Shown here: positions 44,656 to 56,716 of the stretch, in pieces
Position numbering within the stretch: the stretch's first letter is position 1
Layout: every line of letters starts with the position of its first letter
From: Acanthosepion lycidas
Lineage: Eukaryota; Mollusca; Cephalopoda; Sepiida; Sepiidae
NCBI GenBank assembly: GCA_963932145.1
Contig: OZ010577.1
Coordinates: 19,556,227-19,620,226 of the forward strand
Direction: 5' to 3'
DNA: 64,000 nucleotides
Notes under the pieces: model-generated
The model's database searches: none
Seen by the model: only the letters and a program-made list of their open reading frames with translations
Told to the model about the DNA's origin: nothing
Program-made: the position numbers and the translations under genes

Positions 44656-44764
44656 TGTAGTGACATGTAAATGAGGTACTGTATAAGAGCAGTATCACTA
44701 TACCTACAGAAGAGTTATCTTCTCTTAACAAGACTCCATCTCTCAGAGATTACCTATGATAACA
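44656..44764 (+). repeat. 3' LTR of the 41.4-44.8 kb fossil
   Basis: A 109-bp LTR, TGTAG...ATAACA, preceded by a purine-rich stretch (GTTCAGAGAGA) that can serve as polypurine tract and followed by the AAAAT target duplication. Confidence 0.85.
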
Positions 44765-44769
44765 AAAAT

Positions 44770-45570
44770 CAATAAATTTGTTAACTGGAGTCAATAAAAA
44801 ATTTTAACTAGTGATCAATCAAACTAAATAAGGAAGTGACTTTTTTTATAAATTTTGAACCTAAAAGTAAAACAGTTACAAGTTATTCTTTTACTATCAG
44901 GTTTCAATAAATTCTGTCCTGTAACAAAAACAAGAAACACTAAAGAAATCTTATGCAGAATTGTGATGTTAATCGATGTTACCAAACATCTAAAGCTAAT
45001 CTTTTTATATTCTATATTCATGAATCAACATTGCAAAAGAGAGCCAGAGACTAGTTGTGATAAGAGACTAAAATACAAAATTTATATTTGTTGTAGAGCT
45101 GTTAAAATATAAAACACAAGCCAGAACAAAATTATGTTACTATAAGAACATTACATATTTCAAAGTTCAAAGTGTAGACAAACATTTAACATAAATCACA
45201 AACAGACCAATTCTAATCATGGGTCAGCATTTGTGTGCTGCCCTAACGCCCTATACTCCACACGGCAGTCTACAGTGTAAACAACAACAGTATTTGAGTG
45301 CGGTTATGTTGACTTCAAAATAACTTCTGTGATGTGGTATTGTTACTCCAAGATTTGAAACATGGATACTAATCTGAATAACACAAAAAACAAAACAATA
45401 GTGAAAATAAATGAAACATTTTTCAGATACATTATAAACTAGAAGGAGTCTAATATTATCTCCCAAAAAGTACAAGTAATGACACACACTTTACATATGA
45501 CATAAAATATGTTGAAAGTTGAAATATTTATTCTGCATTTTAATTATCAGTATCAAATCATGAAATAAAA
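44770..45570. other. AT-rich spacer, no recognisable gene
   Basis: A slightly more complex patch near 45225-45310 (CTGCCCTAACGCCC and ACACGGCAGTC) has no recognised identity. Nothing else supported. Confidence 0.45.
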
Positions 45571-45572
45571 GT

Positions 45573-46642
45573 TATTTTTAAAGGCCACTTGTCTAGATCC
45601 CTTCAAACTAATACAGGTGTTTCCCAGGACTCTATCATTGGTCCTACTTTGTTTTTAATTTTCATTAATGACCTTCCCAATGGCATCAGCTCTGAACTTG
45701 TTATCTATGCAGATGACACAACCATTTACTCCTGCCTCAATAGTAAAGCTGATTATTTCAATAAGGTCAAAATGGCAGCCAATGTCCAAAACAACCTCCA
45801 GTTTGTTGTTAACTGGAGCAAAAATGGCTTGTTAATTTTAATACCTCTAAAACTAAACTGCTCTCTATTAATCATCAGAGACCTTTCTCTGCCTTCCATC
45901 AGCATGGCTGATGCTGACCTCTAGGACAGTGACTCACTGCACCTTCTCAGGCTAACATTCTCAGTTGATATGAAGTGGAAAGACTATATTGAATCCATTA
46001 CTAGATCAGCTGCTAAGAATGTTGGTTTTCTGTGTTGTGTGAAACAACTTTTCTCTCCATAATCTATCCTACATACCTAAGTTTACCATTCATCCATGCT
46101 TAGAATATTGCTGCCACATATGGTCCGGTGCTCTTACTATTTATCTAAAGCTTTTTGATAAAATCCAAAGAAGTCTCAACAATATTATTGGTGCTGATCT
46201 GGCATCTTGGCTCCAGTCACTTTAACACTGCAATAAGGTTACCTCCCTGTGCCTTTTCTATAAATACTTCCATGGTAATTTTTCAGATGAACTCTTCTCC
46301 ATGGTACCTAGACATTTTTTAATTCAAACAAAATACTAAACTGGCATCAAGATCTCATCAGTACACAGTTGAGTTGGCTAGATGTAACTGTAAATTCTAT
46401 GCTAACAGTTTCTTTTCTCACACTTCCCACTTGTGGAACTCCCATGCGGATGCATGCTTTTCAGCCAACTTTAATCTTCAAAAATGTAAATGCAATGTCA
46501 ATTGCTATTTACTGTCCTCCTGATTACTCCTTTTGTTCTCACTCATTAGTAAGATTTCTGTTTCTAATTATTCCATATCCAGTAACCTCTTGTGCTTTAG
46601 TGGCTTTACTGCCTTGTATAGGGTGAACTAAAAAAAAAAGAA
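45573..46642 (+). mobile_element. 5'-truncated LINE, copy G
   Basis: The frame at 45589-45924 holds the RT palm: NTGVSQDSIIGPTLFLIFIN (motif B, with the usual QGS glycine changed) and ELVIYADDTTIYSCLNSK (catalytic YADD), then VVNWSKNGLL. Further frames give the thumb and C-terminal parts up to the 3' signature GCCTTGTATAGGGTGAAC and an A-rich tail at 46630-46645. The 5' half of the protein and the endonuclease are absent, and stops and frame changes follow the palm. Same family as copy A; opposite orientation to copy H, 3 kb away. Confidence 0.85.
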
Positions 46643-46644
46643 AA

Positions 46645-49100
46645 AATTGTGATGTTACTTTCAACATTTAGCATTTTCTATGTCAGAATATAGCCTTATT
46701 TCCTTTTGTGTTAATGAAGAGTTCTAAATATCTGTACACATCTGATATGAACAGTTTCTTGCAGGCCTGTGGCCATTTCTTTGATAGATATGATATTCAA
46801 TCAGAATAGAATCAGGTTAAAAAATTAATATTGAAGCAAAAATAAGTGAACTTTTGTTGCCATTGGTGACTGTAATCAGACTGGTGCTTATAAGTGCTAC
46901 ATTTGCCTAAGAATGACACCTGATATGACAACTAGGAATGAGAATAACACATATTTATGGATCAAATAAATGTTGATATTCTTACATTGTAAGATAAAAA
47001 TAGTAAAGACAAGGAAACAGTTGAAAAGAATCAATGTATAATAGAATGCACACATTGTCAAAAGCAAATCACAGAAACAGTTTCTGAGACTGTAGAATGG
47101 GTCCTTAATCAATCATGAAAAAATTAAAAAAGCATTATTGGTGGAATTTGAATGTGATTGTTTAATATTTATTTCTGTACAATGTGGCACACAAGTCAAT
47201 TAGAAATTAACATTTAAAAGACAAAATCAAATTCAATGAGTGGAAGCTATAATGATCAAACACTCCCAAGACAGATAAGGCAATGAACAGTTTTGCTTGT
47301 AGACAAGTCAATTAGACATACCCTCCAAGGTCCCAAACACCAGTAAAGTATGTTATTAACAGCTATGAAATTCAGTGCTAATGTACTTGATTACAAAGTT
47401 GAATTTCTATTCTATGTCTACTCTAAGTTTAAATTTCTTCGGTGAAGTTGAGGGATGAAGAATTTCAGCAGTGATATCACAAATTTATTAAAAGTGACAA
47501 AAACTTATTACTTATCAACAAAGAATAACTTGTCTTCTTCCATTTCATCCTCATTTTTTGATCAGATTAAATAAAGTGAGGATTTATCCCAGATAAAATT
47601 TATTCCAAATATCACCTATTATAAATAGGTATCTCAATAAGTCTATAGCCTAATAATCAAAACCCATTTATTTTACACGGCAAACATTTTCCAACATAAT
47701 CTCTTTTCTTGTCAATGCACTTAACCCAATGCTTGTTCATAATCACAGAGTTTGAACATTATACAGTGAAAATTACAGATCAAAACTTTGCTAATAATTG
47801 TGTGAGAATATAGACTTATTGATCCGTCTTTCCACAGCTGGTACGTGATGACAGCTGAAGTTAATGGTTTCCCATTCTAAAGTATAGTTGCCCAAACAGA
47901 CTAAAATAACAAATGTCTAGGACCACCAGATAATTATCCCAGTCAAGTGACATCTTAAGTAACACTGATAAGCTGCAAATGTCCAAGAAGAATGATATTG
48001 TTGTTGCATGACAAGAACTTCATACATACTAAATTCATACTTTCTCATGAATTAAAAAAAATCTAATTAATTAAAATACTTTATATTTCAGGCTTGATCA
48101 AAGACAAAAAGTATTAGAATTTTGAAACATTTTTCAATTTTAGAAATTCAATAAAGTTTTTGAAAATTTAATAAAATAAAAACAAAAATAAACTGAATTC
48201 TTTTTTTATATAGCAACATACTAGAATTTATACAATCTAGCGTAACAAAAATAAAAATTGACAAACAAAACAATATTTTTCTTCATTTCGCATTTTAAAA
48301 TTTTCTATTTTAGGGCATAGTTCTGATTTTATAGGATTTTTTTTTTATCTGTGATATGTGCTTAAAAAGTCCAATGCCAAATAAATCAATTTAAACAAAT
48401 AGCATTCAGAATAGTGTCAGAAAATAAATATAAGCATTATAGAATAAACACAAACAAATTCAAATTATTTTAACACACATTCCCCATTTCACTAGTATAG
48501 GCTAAAAACACCATGGAATATTTTTTTTTTTTTTTTTTTTTTTAATTATTGACAACTACATGTCCTTCCTGTTACTAATTCAATAGTTTCCAAAACTTGT
48601 GATATTTTTGGTTAGCCCAAATATAGTACACATGAACCAATAGAACTGTAGAATTTACAATATAGTCCCGAAAAAACAAGTTTTACAGAAACGAGGTTGA
48701 GTGGGGAAAGGAGAAATCAATATAGCAATAAACACAGTCATGTAGAATGAATGCTAGACATAAATGAGAAGTACTATAATGTAGCCAATTCATTAATATG
48801 CATGGAGAACAACTGATGCAAACAAAAGCAAAGTGAAAATCAATTGAAATATGATATATACATAATATCTGACATGAAGTTTTATGAAAAGAAACAAGTT
48901 TAATAACATGAATGCCGCTCATGGTAAAATGCCTCATAATTAAGGCACAATACTGAAAAGCATTTAAAAACTTGGATTGTATTTTCATTTCTTTTTTTAT
49001 AGTTAACTTTAAACACTGGCATAAAATTAATGTCTGGAATTTGCATATTCCAAATTTTATACAAATATTTTGTTATGCTCAGAGAACAAACTTTAAATTT
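46645..49100. other. AT-rich spacer, no recognisable gene
   Basis: A poly(T) run lies at 48521-48543. No coding, RNA or element signal recognised. The minus frame at 48683-48988 is not assignable. Confidence 0.5.
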
Positions 49101-49104
49101 TGAT

Positions 49105-50243
49105 TTTTTTTTTTAATCATTTCACCCAAGCAAGGCAATAAAAATGCAAAGTGTTACTGAGTATGAGACAATATGAGAAAAAGAAAAACATTATTAAGGA
49201 GAGAGAACTGTAAAAGAGCAAAAATTAGTGACTGACATTACATTTAAACTTTTGAAGATTAGTGACTGGGAAAGCAAAAGGCTGGAAGAGAGTTTCATAA
49301 GCAAGAAGTGTGATAGAAGAAAAAGTTAGCATAGAACTTACAGTTACATCTAGCAATTTCAACTGTAAAATAATGAGTCATTACCACCAATCTAGTACCA
49401 CACATAAATTCATAAACTCTGGGTGCCATAGAAGAAAGTTCATCAAAACAATTATCATGAAAGTATTTATAGAAAAGGCTCAAAGTATGGCAGCGAGAAA
49501 GTGACAGTAACCAAGATGCTAGGTCAGGACCAATAACATTGCAGATTCTTTGGATTTTATCAAGATTCTCTAAATATATAGCAGAAGCACCAGACCAAAA
49601 GTGGCAACAATATTCAAAGTAAGGATAAATGGTAAACTTACAAATATGTAAGATTGATTCAGGCAAGAAAAATTAACCATTTTTGAGATCAGCTGCCAAT
49701 CTGACCATATCAAACTGATCAGACTTATTATTAAGACAGCTGTCATTAGTATAGATACAGAATTGAGAACTGATGCCATCAGGAACAATGTAGGTCCAAG
49801 GATAGAGTCCGGGGGGTGGACACCTGCATTAATGCAAAAAAGTATAGAAAAGTAGCCATTCAAGACAACTTTCATTTCACAATTCAATAAAAAATAAACT
49901 GAATCAGTTCAAAAATTCATCCAGAAATACCATAACCTTTAAATTTGTGAAGAAGACCAATATGCCAAACCCTGTCAAATGCCTTCAAGATATCCAAAGA
50001 AACAGCCCAAGCTTCACCATTATCTAAAACTTGATAGATTTTCAGCAATAACATTAAATTTAAAAATAGAGAGAACAAAAATCTGTTAAATAGGCAAAAT
50101 CTTATTTGTAGTACAGAAGAATGCAATCCTGAAAATTCCAAAATTATGGTCACCTCAAAATTACTCAATAAGCAAATAGTCCATCTTGAAATTGAAATTA
50201 AAGAAATAGCTTGGCAGAGAGCTCTAGCACAAAATCTGAACAT
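49105..50243 (-). mobile_element. 5'-truncated LINE, copy H (minus strand)
   Basis: Read on the minus strand: EAWAVSLDILKAFDRVWHIG (RT motif A with the catalytic Asp, about 49925-50005), a motif B region NAGV...DSILGPTLFLM (49790-49835), then YFEYCCHFWSGASAIYLENL, QRICNVIGPDLAS and HDNCFDELSSMAPRVYEF (49295-49666). The 3' signature, TTGCCTTGCTTGGGTGAAAT in sense, and an A tail lie at 49105-49140. The YADD block is lost between motif B and the thumb. It reaches further 5' than copies A, F and G. Broken by several stops and frame changes. Confidence 0.83.
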
Positions 50244-50244
50244 A

Positions 50245-50860
50245 AAAATCTAAACATAATCTAAAAAAAAGAGAAGGGCAAGCATAAACAGAATATTTGT
50301 TAAAAGATAGATAATTATGCTTTTAGATCCACATTCCAATATCTCTGCAAGGAAGTTTTTACAATGGAATGATAAGTGGACAGAGAAAAAACTACCTGCT
50401 TTGTAACCAAGGATCAAGATTTCATTTAATATATCTTTACAATTTATCAATAGCCAAATCAATTACCTTATGGAAAACAAAAAAAAATTAAAAAAAAAAT
50501 GTAACCTGATTAAACTGAATTTTAATTAAAAAAAATAGATAATGACTACAATAGTCAAACAAACAGTAAATACAAAACAAACAAAAAAATAGAATCAAAT
50601 AAAAGGAGTTTGATTTGAGTTATACAAAGAAAATTTCCAATGTTTTTCTTCTACAAGAAATTTTCTCCAAGACTAAATGAAAAAGCTGGTAAATCTCAAC
50701 CTCTTATTTTGGGGTTAGTCACAAGAGAAAGTCAACCATAAATCTCTATACAATAGGCAATATAGATAATAATGGTTTAGTGATACAAGTCTTATTAATT
50801 AACCCATAGCTGATAGTAGATTCATACCTTTCCCATATTTGCATAAAAATGAATATAATG
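50245..50860. other. AT-rich spacer, no recognisable gene
   Basis: Nothing recognised. It may include the decayed 5' continuation of LINE copy H. Confidence 0.4.
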
Positions 50861-50861
50861 A

Positions 50862-50935
50862 ACCCAATGGGAATTGGAACCTGGCTCTCTGATTAACAAT
50901 TCTAAGCCATTATCCATTACACCACCCACACATCC
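50862..50935 (-). mobile_element. tRNA-like sequence: SINE head or tRNA pseudogene
   Basis: On the minus strand: GTGTAATGGATAATGG (A-box region, 50907-50922), then TTAGAATTGTTAATCAGAG, and B box GGTTCCAATTCC (50870-50881), with tRNA-like spacing. The wording resembles an arginine tRNA. The acceptor arms do not pair convincingly, so it is unlikely to be a working tRNA. A tRNA-derived SINE continuing left to about 50790 is the likelier reading. Confidence 0.5.
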
Positions 50936-50964
50936 AAGCTTACATACTTACTTGGTGTTGCTTA

Positions 50965-52445
50965 ACTTTGCTGATCATACAGGAACCATTGTTTTAATGT
51001 GATGTACAGTTAAAAGACATTCTTAAAACCTCAAAATATTTTCTGACTTTAAATAACCTGAAAAGGGTTGATAAGCCGTAGAAAACAAATAAATCAAAAA
51101 CGTGTAGATGCTGTTATATCTAACCTGATGACAATCAGCTCTATTTCAAACCTGTACCAAGTCAATTACGTTTCCTGCTTATTGCCTTTCTTGTAAAGTC
51201 TTGTCACATTGATAAATATGGATAACAAATTCAGAGAATGATAATGAATCTTTCTCTGTATAAGAGTGAAAATGTTTATACTCATCTGCTTATATTGCAA
51301 TACATTGTTTGATATCATATCTTGTGAGCTAAAATGACACATCAACTTAACATGAAGTTTGTCATGCTAACAAAATGGCAAAAATGCTTGAAAGCTTCAA
51401 TATTTTAAAGAAGTAAAACTTGTGTAGATTTGCACAAGTTAACTATAATATGACTTAATAAGAAAATATTTCTATAAAAACCTATGTGAATATAATTCAT
51501 TAATGTCAGAGATTTTTTTTTCCTTCCCGTTAACATCTTAACCCAACAAATGAGACCATGGGATTAAATGTTATTGTCATTTGATAAAACTTTCCAGGCT
51601 AACCTAACCAGTTTATTTTCCAATAACAAAAGGTTTACATTTTAACAGCAAAACTATTGTTTAATCATTTTTATAAAACTGTTTACTGATTCTTAAAATT
51701 TAACAGAATAAGAATTCAGTTGAAGTGAGTATAAAAATTTTAGTTCTTTAATACTCAACAGATAAGTACATTGGATTGGACAATATTAATTCAAGGAAAT
51801 AAAAAAAAAAACTTCAAAGAAGTTTAAAAAGGTAACATACACATTTTAAATATAAGAAATGATACCATGAATCAAGAAATTACAAAAGAGAAGAGCAATT
51901 ATGGTTTATTTTTATACGACTGTATTTTGAAACACAGAAACTAAAATATAGACTCAAAATAATTTTAATCATTAGATAGATGTTCACATTTGAGAAGATC
52001 AGAATTTGTTTATGATCAAATTTATCAATCTGAATATTAAAACTAAACTTTGTAACTAGAAATTAAACCAAGACAGGATTGGTATGATAATGATTATTTT
52101 TGTTACTGTTTTCCTAAAACTTGTTGATTCAATTCCCAAAATTTTATTACTAAACCATTCGAGTTAAATAAATAAATAAAAACATTTGTCACTAAATTCA
52201 GAATACAATGGATGAGTAAGTTTACTCAGCTGTTACTATATTAAATAATTACTCAAAGAATTTACAAAAGAAAATATTCGCTAGCCCCTTGTTTTTAAAA
52301 ATTTGAAAAAAAAAAATAAATAAATAAAAAATTAGGGAATTACTCTATTTAAATGAGATTTTCAGTACTTATTCATTATAGAATGAATTCTATTGAATAG
52401 GTCATTATATTAGAAAAACTTTGCGGAAATATTGTTTTGAGGATT

Positions 52446-52484
<39 letters not shown>

Positions 52485-53224
52485 TTTTCAATATCTCGTA
52501 TGCATTTATTTTAATTTAGAGAGGGTTTTTCAAAGTTTATTTTTACAGTTATATAAAGAAAAATCCCTAAAGATGTTATAGTAAAAGATTTATGCAATAT
52601 CAAGTGTGAACATACTGAAAATTTGCCCAATCCTTCCCAATAATAATATAATTTTTTTTTTTTTTTTTTTTTTTTTTAGAGTGCTTGCATAATTTGATAA
52701 ACACATTTTCTTTCAGATTGGACAGAAAGAACAAAATCTACACTTTGTTTATTTTTAAAAAAATTTACTTGTAATTATTCAACACAATTTTTAAATTCAT
52801 CCCATGGATGTTCATAAGAGTTTTTTTATTTATTTTTTTTTTTTATTTAATACACACACATTTGAAGAATTAAAAACTGTAAAGTTTAATGTCATTTTTG
52901 AGCATGAAGATTTTTTTTAAAAGAATTTTAATTTTTTAATTTTGCAACGGTTAATTTTTTTTTTCACGCAAGTTCAGAAAGGAAATAATTCTGAATTAAC
53001 TCCTTTGACTTACTACTCAAAACTTTGACAACAGGTAAGAAAATAATAAAAGAATTAAAAAAAATAAGGAATTAAACTCAAAAGCATGATCTCACTAGTT
53101 TTTAATTAACATATTTTTTTATAATTCTAATGTAGTATAAAATAAAATTATACATTCTGCTAAGTTTCACAAAAGTATAGAATTAAAAATTATATTAACT
53201 ATTAGTTGTATGAGGTTAAAGAAC
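50965..53224. other. AT-rich spacer with microsatellites, no recognisable gene
   Basis: Holds (CA)n at 52450-52481 and a poly(T) run at 52652-52677. No coding or element signal recognised up to the left LTR of the next fossil. Confidence 0.5.
52450..52481. repeat. (CA)n microsatellite
   Basis: About 32 bases of pure CA repeats. Confidence 0.95.
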
Positions 53225-53678
53225 TGTAGATTAAATAAGTCTATTGCTCTCCCAACAGTCACTTGTACAAATCACAATATCGCTGGTTCAATTCACCGCC
53301 CTCGCTTTCTTCACACCTCACTACGTATAGCCAACGTTTCTCTCCTTTTTCACTGCTCCAGCACTCTTATCAGGCAAACACCGCGGTTCCCCAGCCAATC
53401 AGCGTTCTTCACTGTTATTCTCGGTTACACAGGCAAATTGCCTCCTTCAGTTCGACCAATCTGCACAAGGCTTGCTATTGGTGGAAGCATTCCAAACTGT
53501 ACAAAAAACCCTCATCCTTGCACATACTGCTAGAATGGCTGGACGGGAGAGTAATGCCATTTTCATGAAGCAAACTTGCTGATGTCATGTGCTGCATGTT
53601 AAGGTAAGACCCTTATTTTCCTATACACCAGATGCAAGCCACTCTGGCTCGCTTGCCTCTATGGGGCTGTTCACCACA
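53225..53678 (-). repeat. 3' LTR (left) of the 53.2-57.9 kb fossil
   Basis: A 454-bp LTR. On the plus strand it begins TGTAGATTAAATAAG and ends GGGCTGTTCACCACA; the minus-strand reading therefore starts TGTGG and ends CTACA, the usual TG...CA form. It is followed on the right by the polypurine tract. Confidence 0.93.
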
Positions 53679-54855
53679 TTCCCCCCTGATCTCATGATCA
53701 CAAAACATACAGTCGCGAGCAGGTCGTTTTTGCCGAGTACTTCGTCGAGGGAGTGGAGCAACACAAGGGTCATCTTCAGATGAACTGTCATCAGGGGAGC
53801 TAGCAGGATGTACCACATTAATATTTTGGACGCTAACAGTTGGGGAGTCGTCTTCCCCATGTGTGTCATCTATAACAGATTCAGTATCAAGCAAGTGATC
53901 AGTGTCTCCTAACGGGGTTGATCTCAAATTTACTAACTGCTCACTCTCTTCAGAATTGCTGTCCTATGTATCTGTCGGGACCGTTCCCATAAAGGGACGC
54001 AAATCCTTCACATGACGTGGAACTCCATCAATGTGCACTGACTGTGGGCTATTAACCTGAGTCACGTGACCCATTCTAAATTTAGTCGTGCACCTCCCAT
54101 GTAGAGTTTTCACCCAAACGATGTCTGCCACTTCATATGCTCCTTGAATATTCTGCGATTCAATGGGGGACATAGCCTCGATGCCCAATACACGGGTATG
54201 GTACCTATAAAGTGCATCAGCTGGTGCAGTGCTAGGCGAATGATTATCTTTAGGTGTAACGTTATACCAGTAAACCGCCTCCGGTATAGAGCACTGCTTT
54301 CTAGCTGCAATGGTTTTGATGCTTCGGTGACTTCTTTCTACTATACCATTCCCGGCAGGTGCATAGGCACACCGGAACCGCTACCGTACACCCCAATTAC
54401 TCAAAAAATTCTTGAAATGTTTGCACGTGAATGCTGTGTCATTGTCTGTCAATATCTCGAGTGATGGACCCTGTTCATAAAAAAATTGCCTCTAACTGCC
54501 GAACTACGCTAGTAGAATCTTGTTGACGTAGTGGACTCCATATTGCGAACCGAGAAGGCCCACAATCAATAATTGTCAGAAAGTGCTTACCACCATAGTG
54601 AGTGATGTCTATCACTAACCTATTCCAGTTGTCCCTCACGTTCAGCTTTCCTTTTCGCCAATGCACAGGGTCAATGGTTTGGCATGCTTCACATTCCTTG
54701 ACAACGGCTTTTACCACTTCTGACGATACTGAAGGGTCTATCAACCTAACAAAGTACAGGATCCTTTTCATGCCTGGGTGTCCAGTTTTTCGGTGGACAT
54801 TAGCCACTTGGCGTGCGTCCACCTTGGTTGTTGCAGTGACGCATACTGAATGCAC
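53679..54855 (-). pseudogene. Integrase region of the 53.2-57.9 kb fossil
   Basis: Minus-strand segments. At 54475-54855 the HHCC zinc-finger region (VHRKTGHPGMKRI and KECEACQTIDP) leads into the catalytic core start (RLVIDITHYGGKHFLTIIDC). At 53964-54188 lies a C-terminal region (VADIVWVKTLHGRCT). Acts in the family to insert element DNA. Fossil, not functional. Confidence 0.8.
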
Positions 54856-55276
54856 TGGCTCCGTTTTCTTCCTTGTGTAGGTTTAACCACTTTTTTGGCA
54901 CCCTGGTCAGCCGGTCTGCCAGATTCATGTTGGATTTGACCAGTATTATGTCCACCATCAAGCCATATTCAGCTACAAGCTCGCGAAGTGTGTTTAGCCG
55001 TCTCCGTACTAACATTTCCCCAGACGCCTTCATATTTATTCGAGCCTTGCCAGTTAAGGTGTTCGAAATCCACTGATGAACACATGCTGAATCAGTAAAA
55101 AGATGTATTGTTGACACTTGCCATTGAAGAGCCAAATTTACACCCTTTATCGTTGCGTCTAGCTCGGCCAAATTCATGTGCTTAGCATCTCCAACTGGGC
55201 GTAACCACGATGCATCCTCAATAACGTTTCCATCTACCTCTAATACGACACCTGTGGCTATGGAACTCGCATCCAC
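54850..55276 (-). pseudogene. RNase H region of the 53.2-57.9 kb fossil
   Basis: Minus-strand segment opening MDASSIATGVVLEVDG and continuing LAELDATIKGVNLALQW and IHLFTDSACVHQWI. These are the D...E...D acidic pattern of RNase H, which in this family removes the RNA strand during reverse transcription. Fossil. Confidence 0.8.
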
Positions 55277-55693
55277 CTATACGTTCATTTCGCGGCCACT
55301 CACACACCAGTCTCCTCCTACTGGATCGGCCTCGCGTATTCTGCCTATGATGTCGGTTAACATGCAATTAATAGAGGCATTCTCAACTTCGTCATCCCAT
55401 CCTGTGGTTAGAGCGCTTGCTTGTCGTTTCACAAATGCAGTGGCCACTCGTAGCCAGCCGCAAACGGGAAAGTGGCCCACAAGTTTTCCACATAACGAGA
55501 ATACGCACCGGCGAGTTATCCTCACAGGGATATCAGGGATTCCTCCACCTCGCCTCCATCGGAGAGTTCCATTGTCACTCCAGACCTGTAAGCCCAGCAC
55601 CTTAGCTCCGTCTTCTAATCTCGTTGGTTCCTTGCACACTAGTCCGTACTTGGACAGGAGCTCTCTCACACGTGCAACATTCCTGTGAGACTC

Positions 55694-56278
55694 TCATTGA
55701 CAAATGTTGTCAACATATGTTGATGTGGTATTCGCAATGGTTTTGTCTTGTGATAATACTGCATCAATTATGGCTTTCATAATGAGAGGTGCCACATTTA
55801 AACCAAAACCCAGTCGAGTGAGGCAATATCTTTGCCCCTTCACTATGACAGTTTGATAGGGCCACAGCGCCTTCTCCACATGTATCTGCAGATACGCCCT
55901 CCGCAAGTCCAACAAAGATACATCGGGCCCCAATTGTCGCCATTCTTGCAACTTATGTGCACAAACCTCTGAGTTAACAGTATATGGTTCTACAAAACCA
56001 TTCAACTCGTGGTAATCCAGTACTGGACGGACCTTCTGCTTGCTCTCTTGTATCACTGCCATTAATGGGATTAGACACTTCGGTGGACCAAGTTCATCTT
56101 TGGGGTATGGTTGCAGCCATCCATTATCCAGCCAGGACTGCAGTTCCCTTTCATATTTGTCCTGTGCATAGTCAGGTACTGAATATTCTGCCACTCTATT
56201 CTTCAGGGTTATAGGCGGTTGTCCATTGGTGCACTTCCATGAGGCTGTCCATACTTTGTTATTACGGTCGAACTCCAC
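55694..56278 (-). pseudogene. Reverse transcriptase region of the 53.2-57.9 kb fossil
   Basis: Minus-strand segment with KVRPVLDYHELNGFVEPYT, VSLLDLRRAYLQIHV (motif A), RLGFGLNVAPLIMKAI (motif B) and a YVDNI catalytic-box variant near its end. Wording matches the fossil at 23545-23865, linking the two families. The RT connection region follows at 55277-55669. Confidence 0.85.
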
Positions 56279-56332
56279 ACTAAAGTCGGGTTCAATGATA
56301 GAAATAGCGGCACATTGGGGCTTACTTTCTTC

Positions 56333-56690
56333 TTAAGAAAATTGAACTTCTCCCGAGGAATTGATGTGCACTCCTCCTAATTCTTTAATTGCGTCAATCC
56401 CAAGAAGAAGATCGAACCCAAGTAGTGGTCCATCCACAATTAGGGCATCAATGTACACGGGTTGAGCACGACTAACATTCAACACAATATTGCCCTGTCC
56501 ACGGCATTTTAGTGCCTTACCATCAGCAGTTAGGACTTGCGTCTTCATTGGTCGCCAATTGCGACATGCGCATTTGCTCACTAACGTCCGTGAGCACCCA
56601 GAATCAACCAGGGTCGTGCACTTCTTTCCGTCTACGGCCACCTCAATGATAGGTAGCGCAGTGTTTTTTAGTTGCTTGGAGGTGCTGACA
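56333..56690 (-). pseudogene. Aspartic protease region of the 53.2-57.9 kb fossil
   Basis: Minus-strand segment with IIEVAVDGKKCTTLVDSGCS (the DSG active-site motif of retroviral-type proteases) and FDLLLGIDAIKELGG, the second hallmark. In the family it cleaves the gag-pol polyprotein. Fossil. Confidence 0.85.
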
Positions 56691-56716
56691 TCTGTTCCCC
56701 GGATCCGTTTCCCTGG

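Larger units (their letters stand above)
41379..44764 (+). mobile_element. Small Ty3-like LTR-element fossil with target duplication
   Basis: LTR element of the Ty3/mdg4 (Metaviridae) type, bounded by short LTRs (41379-41492 and 44656-44764) and a perfect 5-bp target duplication AAAAT (41374-41378 and 44765-44769). Parts in order: a short leader with little recognisable gag, aspartic protease with a DTGS motif (about 41870-41895), reverse transcriptase (about 42240-42660, with a WASPIVAIHKPNGDLRICHD block), an RNase H trace (about 43020-43120), integrase zinc-finger and core (43570-44030) and a glutamate-rich end. It is broken in several places (about six or more) and shorter than a full Ty3 element. 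The two LTRs have clearly drifted apart, so it is old. MITE copy 4 inserted later. Confidence 0.85.

Noticed and set aside
50862-50935. Functional tRNA gene
   Set aside because: A and B boxes are present, but acceptor arms do not pair and no clean terminator context is seen; better read as a SINE head or pseudogene.
55176-55688. 170-codon plus-strand frame
   Set aside because: Antisense shadow of the minus-strand fossil at 53.2-57.9 kb.
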